Below, in pieces: positions 48,878 to 60,181 of a DNA stretch of 64,000 nt (position 1 is its first letter; each line of letters starts with the position of its first letter). Made by a program: the position numbers and the translations under genes. The stretch comes from Ostrinia nubilalis (Eukaryota; Arthropoda; Insecta; Lepidoptera; Crambidae). The notes below the pieces were generated by a model. That model ran no database searches. It was not told where the DNA came from and saw only the letters and a program-made list of their open reading frames with translations. The stretch covers positions 2,939,001 through 3,003,000 of the forward strand of contig NC_087114.1 of the NCBI RefSeq assembly GCF_963855985.1. Direction: 5' to 3'.

Positions 48878-49840
48878 CAGAAGGAGTCTTAATTTTAAAC
48901 GATTAAAACTTAAGTTTTAACGCTTCCTTAACCGACCCGGCGACCTTTGTACCGCCTATGTTCACCAGAAATAATGTGGGATTCTAATAGTGAAAGATTT
49001 TTTTAATATCGGCCCATACTTTCTGAGCCTATTCAATACAAATACAAAATTACAAATTTTTCTTCTTTATAATATTATTGTAGATGCACATAAGTACATC
49101 TATTCATATTATGTATCTAGAAAATTGCAAGTTTCTATTACCATAGACTAATAGGAATCCTAAAACTACTTGATACATATTGATACGATTTAATTTCGTA
49201 CGGAATGTCTAAACATCAATCACATTTATTATGCGCGTCGCGCCAGATCTAACACTAACTTAACTCTATGGATATGGTAGACATTGTCTACTAGACACAT
49301 ATTAATTAAAAAATTAACTAAAAAAAAACAAACAAAAACTCAACATTTTAGGTACATTCGATATGACACGAGATACGTATATTTTAGGCTGTTGCGTTGC
49401 ACCACGTTATTTTAATCATTACCGGTGTTTTTGTATGGAGTTTGGCAGATTTTTGACGTTTGTCAAAGTTAAAGTATGATGGTGCAACCCAGCCTTAATG
49501 TATTGGAACAAAAACTGAATTTTCAAAGTTTTGATAAAGCCTAGGTAGATTGTAAAAGAAATATTTAAATCTTACTGGAAATAAAAAACATAGACGAACA
49601 AAAATGCAAAAGGTCTTTGTCCAGCAGTGGACGTCATTCATTTGGCTGTAACGAACGAAAGAAAGAACACGAATAATTGAGAACCTCCTCCTTTTTTGAA
49701 GTCGGTTAAAAAGATAAGTATTGAATAATGATTTAATTTGATTAAGCGTTTAAACTTCGTATGGAATTAGCTGAACGTGAGTCACATGTTATATTGACGT
49801 GGCAAGTGACGTCACGACATTTCAGTTATATTTTTTAGAT
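48878..49840. other. No gene; scattered repeat bits
   Basis: AT-rich. An RTE tail fragment (CAGCAGTGGACGTCATTCAT) lies at 49620-49650 and is followed at 49680-49710 by GAGAACCTCCTCCTTTTTTG with AAGTCGGTT, an end of the 9090-type element. Confidence 0.5.
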
Positions 49841-49841
49841 C

Positions 49842-49970
49842 ATCATCATCATTTCAGCCACAGGACGTCCACAGCTAAACATGGGCCAAATTGGTAGCGG
49901 CCTGCATCCAGCGCCTTCCTGCTACCTTTATAAGGTCGTCTGTCCACCTTGTGGACGTCCCATGCTGGGC
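49842..49970 (-). mobile_element. RTE LINE 3'-end fragment with ATC tail
   Basis: ATCATCATCATTTCAGCCAC then GGTAGCGGCCTGCATCCAGC and ACCTTTATAAGGTCGTCTGT. The minus strand reads as the RTE C-terminus followed by the GAT tail. Part of the middle is deleted. Confidence 0.75.
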
Positions 49971-50518
49971 TTTCCAATTTTTAAATATTTTTAATGGTCC
50001 AGTGTCAGTATGGTCATTAATGTCATTCGCGTGACATTATTATGACAATCGGGAGATGTCAGATTAGCTTAGCACGCGGAAGATTCACGTGCTTTTAGAA
50101 ACTTTTCTAGTTTAAAAACTATTTAATACTATGCAGTTGTAAGCACTATTTTAATAGTCCATACAAATAAAGAAATTTTGACCATACAAATAAAGAAGTT
50201 TTGGAGACAGATTTGTCCTTCACTGCTGCCAAGCTGTAGATCCTACACAGGAGTTACGGTGGGAACGAGAGGTGGGAATATTCCCGTGAATAAAGAAACT
50301 TTTGACTTTGACTACAGAATAGTCTACACTCGACTTACATACGTATAAGCTCGCCTTGATATAGGTACACCCTGTATATTGCGGAGCCGCGATAATTGAC
50401 AATTTGATTGGAGCAATCCTTCACGTTTAAAATCCTATAACTGTCAACTTGAATACGTGAAATAGGCGAAATCGTGGTTTCCAAACCCTAATTGTCTTAT
50501 TACAAAACATACACTAAG

Positions 50519-50799
50519 GCCCGATTCGACCATAATTTTATCCGAGAATAACTCCAGTGGGTCTAGACAAAATGCATTTTTGAACGAATCGAGAATAGAA
50601 TCCGTCAAAACTCCATACCTACAAAAAAAAAGCTTTTCGACCACTTTTCGACTGGTTTGCGATTATAATGTGCACTTTGTCTAGACCCACATCACTGGTA
50701 TATCTGGCACATTGACAGTTTCAGTATGGGAAATTATGTCAAAACTGACGATTTATTCTGAGATTATTATTTACTCTTGTTTGGTCGAATCCACCCTTT
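50519..50799. mobile_element. Probable foldback element
   Basis: GATTCGACCATAATTTTATC and GTGGGTCTAGACAAAATGCA on the left; TGCACTTTGTCTAGACCCAC and TTTGGTCGAATCC on the right. The arms are imperfect, with unequal spacing. Confidence 0.6.
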
Positions 50800-51404
50800 T
50801 AAATACTAGGTTTATTAAAACATAGACAAAAAAAACCTTAATACAAAAGGTCAAGGATTATCACTTAACTTAGAACTATGTGTTGTACTAAACTTAACAT
50901 TTAAAAATAAGAAAAAAGGAGAAGACACAAACATTACAATGAGGTCTCACAGTGTGCGTGGACGCACAGGGTGACACAGGAACCAATAACAGAGCTCTAT
51001 TCAACGCTGTGCTTTCGATTTGCTGCTTCACTTAAGCAAGTATCGTTTGTGAATACGGGTGTGAATCATCACTTTCTATCAGATGAGATGCAGGGCAAGA
51101 TCTTTCTCCCATACTCAAACATATCTTAGGCCTGTAGGCGTATTCACGTAACAAAACTTCAACGACATGCAAGCGATTTGATCGCTAGTCACTTTTCGTA
51201 TTTAGGTGTTAATAGCCTCATTTTGTTTTGATTTCGTTTTTATGCGTTTCAATCGTTGCCTCCGTGGTATTCACCTATTACCTATTTTGAAGTTTGGTTC
51301 AAGTGATTAAACGTCAAATGACAAATCGCTGAGTTGCGATCCTATCGAGTAATCGTTCTATTGAAATGACTCGTGAATACGGATTTAGAACTGTTTTTCA
51401 ATAG

Positions 51405-51640
51405 GATGTAGCGTTGCAGCACGATCGTACATCCTGCTGCACCGTCAGCATCGACCGCCGGGCGACCCATGAACCCTGAACGTGCACCGTCGGCACTTTA
51501 CACCGACGGCACACTAGCAAATACCTATAATTGTGTATACTAAGTAAATCATGTATAAATAGCAATTAGAAACAGCAATAAAACAGATATCAACCGTCCG
51601 TCGTTGTGTCTCATTTCCCCCCGCTGCGGCCAAGACACCC
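51405..51640 (+). mobile_element. Possible solo LTR or LTR fragment
   Basis: It starts TGTAGCGTTGCAGCACGATC and holds a TATA-like TGTATAAATAG (about 51551), an AATAAA (51577) and a pyrimidine-rich tail TCATTTCCCCCCG. Promoter plus poly(A) signal at this spacing is typical of an LTR. No target duplication or second LTR was found. The class is unknown. Confidence 0.35.
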
Positions 51641-52080
51641 TTAGCCGTCGCTATGATCAGTCCGGTGAGTCTGCCGGGCTGGCAGCGGGACCCCGCCGCC
51701 TACCTGCCGTCCTAACGCTGCTGCCCTAGGCGACCTGGGCACAGCTTCCTTCCTATCAAACCTTATTATGTCTAAGTATTTATTGTTAGGCAGGGCTAGG
51801 GCTCTAGGGACTTAGTGTCTTAGGGAATAGGGACTCTAGGCTCAATAGGGAATTAGTTCCCTTCCTGACCTCATATCCCGGGCACGGGAGCGGTGCCTAA
51901 CAACCAGTGCCTCCCGCCCGTACAGACGACATTTAAACGTTAATCAAAATACGTGAATTAGGCTACTGGACTATCAAATAGATGCAGGACTGGACTAGGG
52001 GATTTGTAACATGGCTGCGATCATTATAGATCAAATCCTATAAATAGAAAAGACGTCCATGACTGACTTTTAAATTTTAC
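51641..52080. other. No gene seen
   Basis: GC-richer at the start (GGCAGCGGGACCCCGCC) with repeats of GGGACT..TAGGG. No supported feature. Confidence 0.3.
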
Positions 52081-52082
52081 GC

Positions 52083-52692
52083 ACCAAAATCGTGATCTTC
52101 TTTCCTAAACCTTACTGCACCACAATCATGATCTATTCTTAGACCTTAGTGCACCATAATCATGATCCATTCTTAGGCCTTACTGCACGAAAATCATGAT
52201 ATATTCGTAAGCCTTACTGCGCCATAATCATGATATATTCGTAAGCCTTACTGCACCACAATCATGATCTATTCTTAGGCCTTAGAGCACCATAATCATG
52301 ATTATATTTTAGGCCTTACTGCACCACAATCATGATCTATTCTCAGACCTTACTGCACCATAATCATGATCTATGCTCAGACCTTACTGCGCCATAATCA
52401 TGATTATATCTTAGACCGTACTGCACCATAATCATGATCTATTCTTAGGCCTTAGAGCACCATAATCATGATTATATCTTAGGCCTTACTGCACCATAAT
52501 CATTGTCTATTCTCAGATCTTACTGTACCCTAATCATGATCTATTCTTAGACCTTACTGCACCATAATCATGATTTATTCTTTCCTAAACTTTACTGCAC
52601 CAAAATCATTATTATCTCTTAGACCTCACTGCACCATAATCATGATCTATTCTTTCCTAAACTTTACTGCACCAAAATCATGATCTGATCAT
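52083..52692. repeat. Minisatellite of about 34-bp units, 18 copies
   Basis: The unit is CTGCACCATAATCATGATCT followed by ATTCTTAGACCTTA. Two unit types alternate irregularly (CTATTCTTAG and TATATCTTAG). Divergence is moderate. The core TAATCATGAT is A/T-rich and partly palindromic. Confidence 0.93.
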
Positions 52693-52914
52693 CTAAATCA
52701 CATCAATCACTATGATATTATAGTCTTTGGATCACTCGAAACTTACTAATACCCGCTTAGAATTTGTCAAAGCAGTCGTTTATTGTTCTTACATACATAC
52801 AGTGACTAGTTATACATTCAAGGTCAACTTATCAATAAAAATAACTTAACAGTCCATTGAGAAGAATTGGGAATATGCATAGGTTTTAAAACTTGACAAA
52901 TCCTACTATCTATA

Positions 52915-53178
52915 CAGGGTGTTAGGTAAATGGGTATATGAGCCGACACTAGCCCATGTTAACATGGTCATATAAATGGTATGGTGAAGTCAGAAAATTG
53001 ATATCTTCATTTTAATTATTTTTATTTTCATACAAATCGGATTTTATAAAATTTATTTTGTATGAAAATTAAAAAAATCAAAATGATGATATCAAATTTC
53101 TGACTTCACCATACCATTTATATGCCCATGTTAACATGGGCTAGTGTCGGCTCATATACCCATTTATCTAACACCCTG
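52915..53178. mobile_element. TA-type foldback MITE, CAGGGTGTTAGGTAAATGGG family, copy 2
   Basis: Ends CAGGGTGTTAGGTAAATGGG and its complement, TA on both sides. About 95 percent identical by eye to 47752-48017. 264 bp. Confidence 0.92.
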
Positions 53179-53180
53179 TA

Positions 53181-53555
53181 TAAATGCGAAAGGTCACTGA
53201 CTGACTCACTTATCACGAAGTCTCAGAAACTACAAGTGCTAGGAGTCTCAAACTTAGCATGGGGGTTCCTTTTAGAAAGTAGGTGCTCACTAAGACGGGA
53301 TTTTGCAAAATTCAACCATTAAGGGGGTAAAACGGGGTCCACGCGTACGAAGTCGCGGGCGCCCGCTAATAATATTATAAATGCGAAAGTTTTTGTGGAT
53401 GTATGTTTGTTACTCTTTCACGCTAAAACTACTGAACGGATTCTGATGAAATTTTACAGTATTATTGTTTATACATCAGAATAACATATAGGCTATAATT
53501 TATAACGATCTGTGATGCAAAATTTCACGCGAGCGAAGCTGTGGGCAAAAGCTAG
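53181..53555 (+). mobile_element. Tandem of widespread repeats, second half possibly Helitron-related
   Basis: AAGGGGGTAAAACGGGGTCC and GTCGCGGGCGCCCGCTAATA resemble 39300-39360. From 53390 the sequence matches 27536-27685 and ends GGGCAAAAGCTAG/T. Confidence 0.5.
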
Positions 53556-54335
53556 TGATTTTATAAAGCCTACTGAAATATGAGAAATATAAAAAACCTT
53601 GCATTTTCCCTATTCTACAACCATCTTAATAAAAATCTTAAAGCAAATTAGTTTGCTAAATAATAAAACTACATTTTTGGACCTCAGTCAATTTTGAAAA
53701 TAGCGAAGTCAAATAGCACCCACTCTAGCCACAATCTTATTCTTAGCAAGCTCATGATTTTTGTGGACCGGACGAAAAAAATAGTGATACAACGAATACG
53801 AATAATCGCATTTACCGAATGTTCGTATTCGGCGAATAAATAATTACGAATACCTACTTTTTTTATTTTGTCACGCACGTGTGTATCCGGAAACTATAGC
53901 CACAACGACACGACGAGAAAGCCCCGGTCATTATGTAACGAAGTAGTAAGTTCTCTTCCGGAATTTGACAATCAATAGCAGCTCGATTGTACAAGTATTA
54001 TTTTGTTTTGTGATTAGTTACAAAGTAAAGTGATACAATAACCAAAAAATGCAATTAGTAAATTTTAATTACTAAAACAATAACCATAATAAAAAGAGTT
54101 AAATTAATGAGTATTTCACGACTATGTAGATTGTAGAGTATTCGTATTCGCCGAATAGAATATTCGTAAAAGTAGTATTCGTTGCATCACTTGTAAAAAT
54201 CACTACAATACTGAGAGAAGAACCTCTTTTTTTGAAGTCGGTTAAAAACCTTAACTAAGCCTTAGACATAGATACCCCGCAGAATACAGATCTTTATAGG
54301 CCGATAGTTTGGTCGGGCTTTTAATCAGTATGAAC
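53556..54335. other. No gene seen
   Basis: AT-rich. GAATACGAATAATCG-type motifs recur at 53790-53850 and in inverted form near 54140-54180 (ATTCGTATTCGCCGAATAGA), which suggests a decayed element of about 400 bp. GAACCTC..TTTGAAGTCGGTTA at 54221-54248 is an end of the 9090-type element. Confidence 0.45.
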
Positions 54336-54490
54336 ATCATCATCATCATCATTTCAGCCATAGGACGTCCACTGCTGAACATAGGCCTCCCCCAATGCTT
54401 TCCATATTGCCCGGTTGGTAGCGGCCTGCGTCCAGCGCCTTTCTGCTACCTTTACGATGTCGTCGGTCCACCTTATGGGTACATCCCACG
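54336..54490 (-). mobile_element. RTE LINE 3' end with ATC tail
   Basis: CATCATCATCATCATTTCAG, then GGACGTCCACTGCTGAACAT; the minus strand ends RRWTQAATNRAIWKALGEAY then VQQWTSYG and a stop. This is the best preserved RTE C-terminus in the window. Confidence 0.85.
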
Positions 54491-54630
54491 CTGCGTTTTC
54501 CGGTACGTACGAACACGCATGTGTGAAAGTGCTTTTTAAAAGTGCTTGCAAAAATAAAATGAGTTTTATGACGATCCAAATTATCGGCCGATTAAAAATC
54601 TGTAGTCTGCAGGGACTTTTAACGAAAGTA

Positions 54631-54745
54631 ATGCCCGTTTTCACTATCAATCCCTAATTTTTTTAAATGACCCCTATGAAAACAAAATACCTGTTGTCAC
54701 CATAGGGGTCACATAAAAATTAGGATTGATGGTGAAAACGGGCAT
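54631..54745. mobile_element. Foldback MITE, 115 bp
   Basis: ATGCCCGTTTTCACTATCAA and TAGGATTGATGGTGAAAACG then GGCAT are inverted ends; TGACCCCTATG/CATAGGGGTCA close the inner arms. Confidence 0.88.
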
Positions 54746-55577
54746 AAATTGTATAAAAATTTCATAAATGTTAGGGAGAGATTTATGAAGTCTCCTAGGT
54801 TAATTGTTAAATCGCTTAAATTGAGCAAATCTTTGTATTTTTTAAAACTGACATATCTTTTACGTATAATACGAGTACCTACGTATACTCGGTTTTCACC
54901 TTAGTTGAGTGACTTTATAAGAATTTTTATTACATATTTTTTAATAAAGAGATACTTAAAAAATAGAGAGCTTTACATAAATAATACTCGGGGGATGTAA
55001 ATATTTTTCAAAATATTTTTGAAAGGAGGTATAAAATATAGAAATTATTGTTCTAATATTGGTCGATGAAATGGCAAAATTTTTACAGCAGTAAAAAAGT
55101 AAGAAGTATCTAAATAGGAACTAATACTGGTTTTAAGTAATAAAATAATAGTAACAAAAATATAAGTTTTTAGGGTATCACAAAACGAAGAGAAAACTCG
55201 ATTCAATAAGTAGAAACTTGATAGATTAGTTCAGTCTGCACATATTTGATGTACTTGAATTTGGTTATTCTTACCGTTAGATAATTCCTGGCAATTAGTG
55301 GTGACTGAGTTTGTTCCGGCGTTTCTTCTCAGCACATGCCATTATGTTTGTCTCGAAGTGCTGGTAGGGCCCAAAAGATAAGGAGACATGTAAAGTGCCC
55401 CATAAGGGCTACTTTTTCTTTTTTTATTATTTACTATATTTTGACGTTCATAACTGCCACTTGTGGTCTAAACTGAATAAATACTTTTGATTTTGATTAA
55501 AATTCAATATTAAGACCAGAATCTATGACGAATTGAATCGAGTTTTCGCCGTTTTGGAATACGGACCTAAATCACAT
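54746..55577. other. Intergenic; retroposon fragment at 55300-55490
   Basis: AT-rich. 55300-55490 is a minus-oriented member of the 27370 family (TTCTTCTCAGCACATGCCAT, TCGAAGTGCTGGTAGGGCC). On the minus strand an AATAAA (TTTATT at about 55423) inside it could end the TDRD12 transcript. Confidence 0.5.
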
Positions 55578-58500
55578 TTATCCTTTCAGCGAATCGATAT
55601 CTCGTTTATATTCGTAGCCTAAATCATCAAGAAAGTCTTCATCGCTCTCCGAATCGCTTTCTCTATTGTGGATCCCCTTCATTACATCCGCCAAAGTATC
55701 CCTATAATTCTCCTCTTCTTCCGATGACGCGTCTAGATTATCCACATCATAGACAATCCATTTCTTTATGGCATTATCTTTGGTCAGAGACAGCCAGTTC
55801 TTCTTCATAACCTTATTCATCTTCAGCAGTATATACTGCCCTTTATTGCTATGCACAACACTTTTGCCGTCGATTACCCCGTACAACTCGATATCAAAAC
55901 CATATTGAGTATCATTCGATACAGCATCGAACTTAATCGAGCGTTCTTTCACATCCAAATCGTAATTTTCAACGCCTATGAGTTGGATTTTAATCGTTAC
56001 AGATGTCTTATTCTGTCGCCAACACAGTTTTGGCTTCCGCAATTCGTCTACGATCAAATCGATGGGAGGATTAGTTTTCTCATTCTTTTCTGATACTTGC
56101 GTGCCTTCAGCCGACGATAAATCGTCAGAATCTAGCGTGGTTGATAGACTTTTAACCGCGTTCGATTCGTCGACCGCTTCTGACAAATCTGCATTCTTCT
56201 TTGCAATCATTTCTGCTTCATCTTTTTTGGTTTCTGTCGGCATTTCATCAACTTTTGTAGAAGTGCCCGCTTGTGTCTCATCTTTTTTCGTTTCTGTTGG
56301 CTTTTCATCAACGTTTGTAGAAGTGCCCGCTTGTGTGTCATCTTTTTTGGTTTCTTTTGGCTTTTCATCAACTTTTGTTGAAGTACTTGCCTGTGCATCA
56401 TTTTCGTTCTTTCCTTGATTCATATTTTTTATGTGGTCAAAGTAATCTTTTACCATTGGTAGAAACTCGTGAGGGTCGTGGATCGACCAAGACCCGTCAG
56501 AATCGTCATCCGAACCCACTAAAGGAACCGACCTGATCGGTTTCTCCGGGAACAAATCAGATAATCGATAGTCCTGTGCAGGAACAAGAGCTTGGGAATC
56601 TACATTGTCATCTGTCTTTGACACCTCTTCGAACTCATTATCTGACGTTTCTTTACAGGTTGTCGGTTCCACAGGCTTGTTAAGTACAAGCTGGTCTAGA
56701 TATTCCATTTCTTCGGTTTCTTGAGCCAAATTCAGGTCTACCATCAACTTATTTATAGCTACATCTCCATCGCCGTAAGTATCGACAATAGCAACTCCGT
56801 ATTTGTTCCCTCCGGTAAATGTGGACTCTTCTTTCGTGAAGTATTTTACATACAGCTGTTTCGGATCTCCGCTGTTCGTCTCGCACTTATCACAAAGCCA
56901 ATTAATCGCATAATCAGTCCAGTTTTCTCCGACGGGTTTTATTCCAATCAAACTGCATTCAATCGCTTGGAACGGCAACTGCTTTATGAATTTGTCCGGG
57001 ATATCCACTAGATCTTTTAATAGAACATCGCGCCAATCTCCTTGGTCAACGAAGAAACATTTTGCTAAGGATTGCGACAATATTTCTTCAACTCTCGCCC
57101 TTTCGTACGTAGAATCGTCTGGGAATTTTGCCAGCACGATATCTCCCTTAGCAACTTGACTCACGGGCTCTGGTTTTTCGGTGACGTGCTTTTCTATATC
57201 TTTGAGCATAAGCTTCATACAGCTTTCGAATTTGACAAGACGTAAAAAGAGTGTGTTAGGATCGTCAGCTGACGCGAAGAATACTTCAGTCATGTCCTGC
57301 TCCAAATGGGCCCATTGGGGCGTGGCTTTGTCTTTCTTCTGCTTTATAACTGACTCTTCTGGAATTGCATCTCTTTCGTCCTTACGCTCAATGCAACCTT
57401 CGCAGAGTTTCTCCAACTTGCCAATGTGTTCCGGATTGGCAATGGCGTGTTTATCCAACAATTCCTTTTTGAAATTATATCTGACGACAGTTTCGTTCAA
57501 TGACGTCAGCTCTTGGCAAGCTTCGAGGGTGTCAACGAAGATGCAGTTTCCAACAGTCAAGACGACTTGGCCTCTCAAATAAAGGTCTTCGTCTTCTTTT
57601 GTGATTTTCATAAGCATTTTCTTTGCTTCGTTCGAAAACGTTATATCTTTGTCCCTGGGGCAGATATTTACCAGCCTCACTTGGACTACATGAGACTCGA
57701 ACGACTTAAATTCTTCCGGCAGGTAGTACAAGTATATATCTCGCGACTTTTCTAATTTTTCCTCGTCGATGAGCTTGATAAGGACCTCATTTGGTGTTCC
57801 GTTGTTGTATTTGGACAAAATCTTTAGCACTTGACAGCGGACGAAGAAATTAATTTTCACGGAGACCGCGCACACATCGCCTACTTTGGGTATGCCGTGT
57901 AATCTTTGATTTCTCTCGTGACTGAAATACATACCCAATTTGAGAGAAAGACTGCTGTAAGCTTGAGGGTATTTACGCGTCTGCCCTTTAGTTATGTTCG
58001 ACAGTAATCGAGCTGAATAATGCAGTGGAGTCAAATAGTGCAGGATTTTAAAAGTGACCACACCATTTTTAGGCATCCAATCTTTGGGCTCGTCGCAGTT
58101 TTTGAAAACAGCATGACGGTCGTGGCAATTCCAGTAATCAGGGCACTCGCCATACTCGAGCAAATTGCAGCAGATTGGCACAAGATTTTTAGCTTTCACA
58201 GCGTCTTTTTCGTGAAGAATAGTCTCGCAGATCTTGTCCAAGAATTCGGGCACTTGGTCGGTGCAGCGCTTGATGAAATTGAGGATTTTAGGCAACTGTT
58301 CCACGTTACTGTCTTCCAAGAATACTTTTATTTTGACAGCTTCATTCTCAGTCTTAAAAATCGAGGAGTAGTTGTCGTTCAGAACGGAGAACCGTTTGCA
58401 AAACATCGAGAACAGTCCAGGCAACGAATAGTGAATCAAATGATGAGCATTTGTCACGTTTAGATGGTTCAAATTACCGTCGCAGCATACCAGAATTGGA

Positions 58501-60181
58501 CCTAACAACGGTTCCTGGTAATCGTGCCAGGCCTTGCTCAAGTTGTACAAATCTTCAACAGTCATTTTGTTGTCGCATGAAAACACAACATTTTTGTTCT
58601 TCGTCAGCTCATTCTTTAAATCATCGACTTCATCGTCTGAGCGACATACAATTACCGTACTCTTGGTACCGTCAATTTCTTTCAAATACTCCAAAACTTT
58701 GCCTTTCTTGTTCTCCTTTTTGACAAAGTCGACTGAAGTGCTAGCCTTAGAGTACAAGACGCATTCCTGAAAAGCCCCGATACATATAACTGAATTCGGT
58801 GATTTCTTTGCGAGTGGTTCGAGAAAGTCACACCAGACACGGGATAGGACCACGAATTGCACCTTCATCTCTTTATTGGCCCGATTTTTCAACATCTCCT
58901 TGATTTTGACGAGGAAAAATTTGACTTCGTTGGAATACACTTGGGACAACCTTTCACAATCTTCGAGGACAAAAGTAGAGAGCCGTCTTAGATCAATACC
59001 GAAATCAGTAAGTTGCAATAACCTGACCAGAACAGACGGAGTGCAAATGAACAAATCACAACCGTTCAGCAAGGACGTGGTCATATGAAGCTCGTCCATC
59101 CCAGGATAGCAAGCAACGACTTTTTCTTCCAAGGCTAACATCATTTTGGCTAGTTTTTCGACCTCAGAAACGGACTGTGCGGTCGCGCAAACTATGATGC
59201 AAGTAGGGCCAACGCTATCCACGAATTCCGACCTAAAATCAGAGATGAGTCTGCACACTGCGGGCAGATATCCTAACGTCTTACCGCTATTTTTGGGGCT
59301 GATCATAAAGAAACTGTAGCCCCTCAAAATCACTGGCCAAGAGACCATTTGCAACATCATGGGGCGTTCGACGCCATAATTCTTTAACACCACATGAATA
59401 TGGTCGTTAAAGTGTATGTCCCTAATATTAGAACAAGGCTCGATTCGCTTATCATTTTTGCAATGGACCATCAAAACTGGGGACACTAGTTTATCGACGA
59501 AAACAGACATGTCTGCATCTACGTTTTTGAAAGGATTTACATTGTTTTTAATTGCGTTGGGAATAACTTTTACTGTCTCTTTGGGTTTAACATCAGTTTT
59601 TAGACATTTAGGACGATATTCTACACTAATTTTCTCAACTAAATCAGTCAATGTATCATCGTCAGAATCTAGAAACTCAGCTTTGTTCCGTTTAGTTTGG
59701 CTAGCGTTTATATCGCTGGAAGAATCTTTATAAGAATCAGATGAAAAAGAAACGTCGCTTTTTGATTTATTTTTAAGTAGCTCTAACTTTTTCCGCATGG
59801 CAGAAAACTTTTGCAACCCTTCATGTCTGCGTTTTGAATCTGTGGAACAGTTTGATTCGTTGAGACTTTTATCGGTGCTGTCAAAACTATCGTTTTTGTT
59901 TACTTCGGTATCTTTTGGTGGGTTTTGTTTGTGCATTTCTTTTAAATTATCTTTATTGGTAATTTCTAATTCGATATGAGAATCAACGTCATCAAAAAAT
60001 TCCAATTCATTCGCGACTTCTTTTCTATCTTCGGTATTGCTCACCAGTTTTTCGTCTTGTTCTTCTTGCTCGTCTTTTGTTTTTTCTTTTAGCGTCCTAG
60101 TGTTTGGACTCATCCCCGGAGGACCGTAGGATTTGAAAAAGATGATTTCATTCTTCTTATTTTTTAACACTCTCTTGTGTC
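55578..60181 (-). CDS. Tdrd12: TDRD12 exon 3 (4.6 kb, helicase to C-terminus)
   Basis: Acceptor TTTATTTCAG at 60182-60191. The exon opens with the last two bases of an Arg codon, then HKRVLKNKKN. It holds the helicase core, zinc finger, two Tudor domains and the CS domain. Such a long single exon is unusual beside the small first exon and might stem from intron loss. It ends DIDSLKG and a stop. Confidence 0.93.

Noticed and set aside
56207..56418. Overlapping repetitive frames on both strands at 56.2-56.4 kb
   Set aside because: They are shadows of the three 60-bp repeats in the TDRD12 coding exon.
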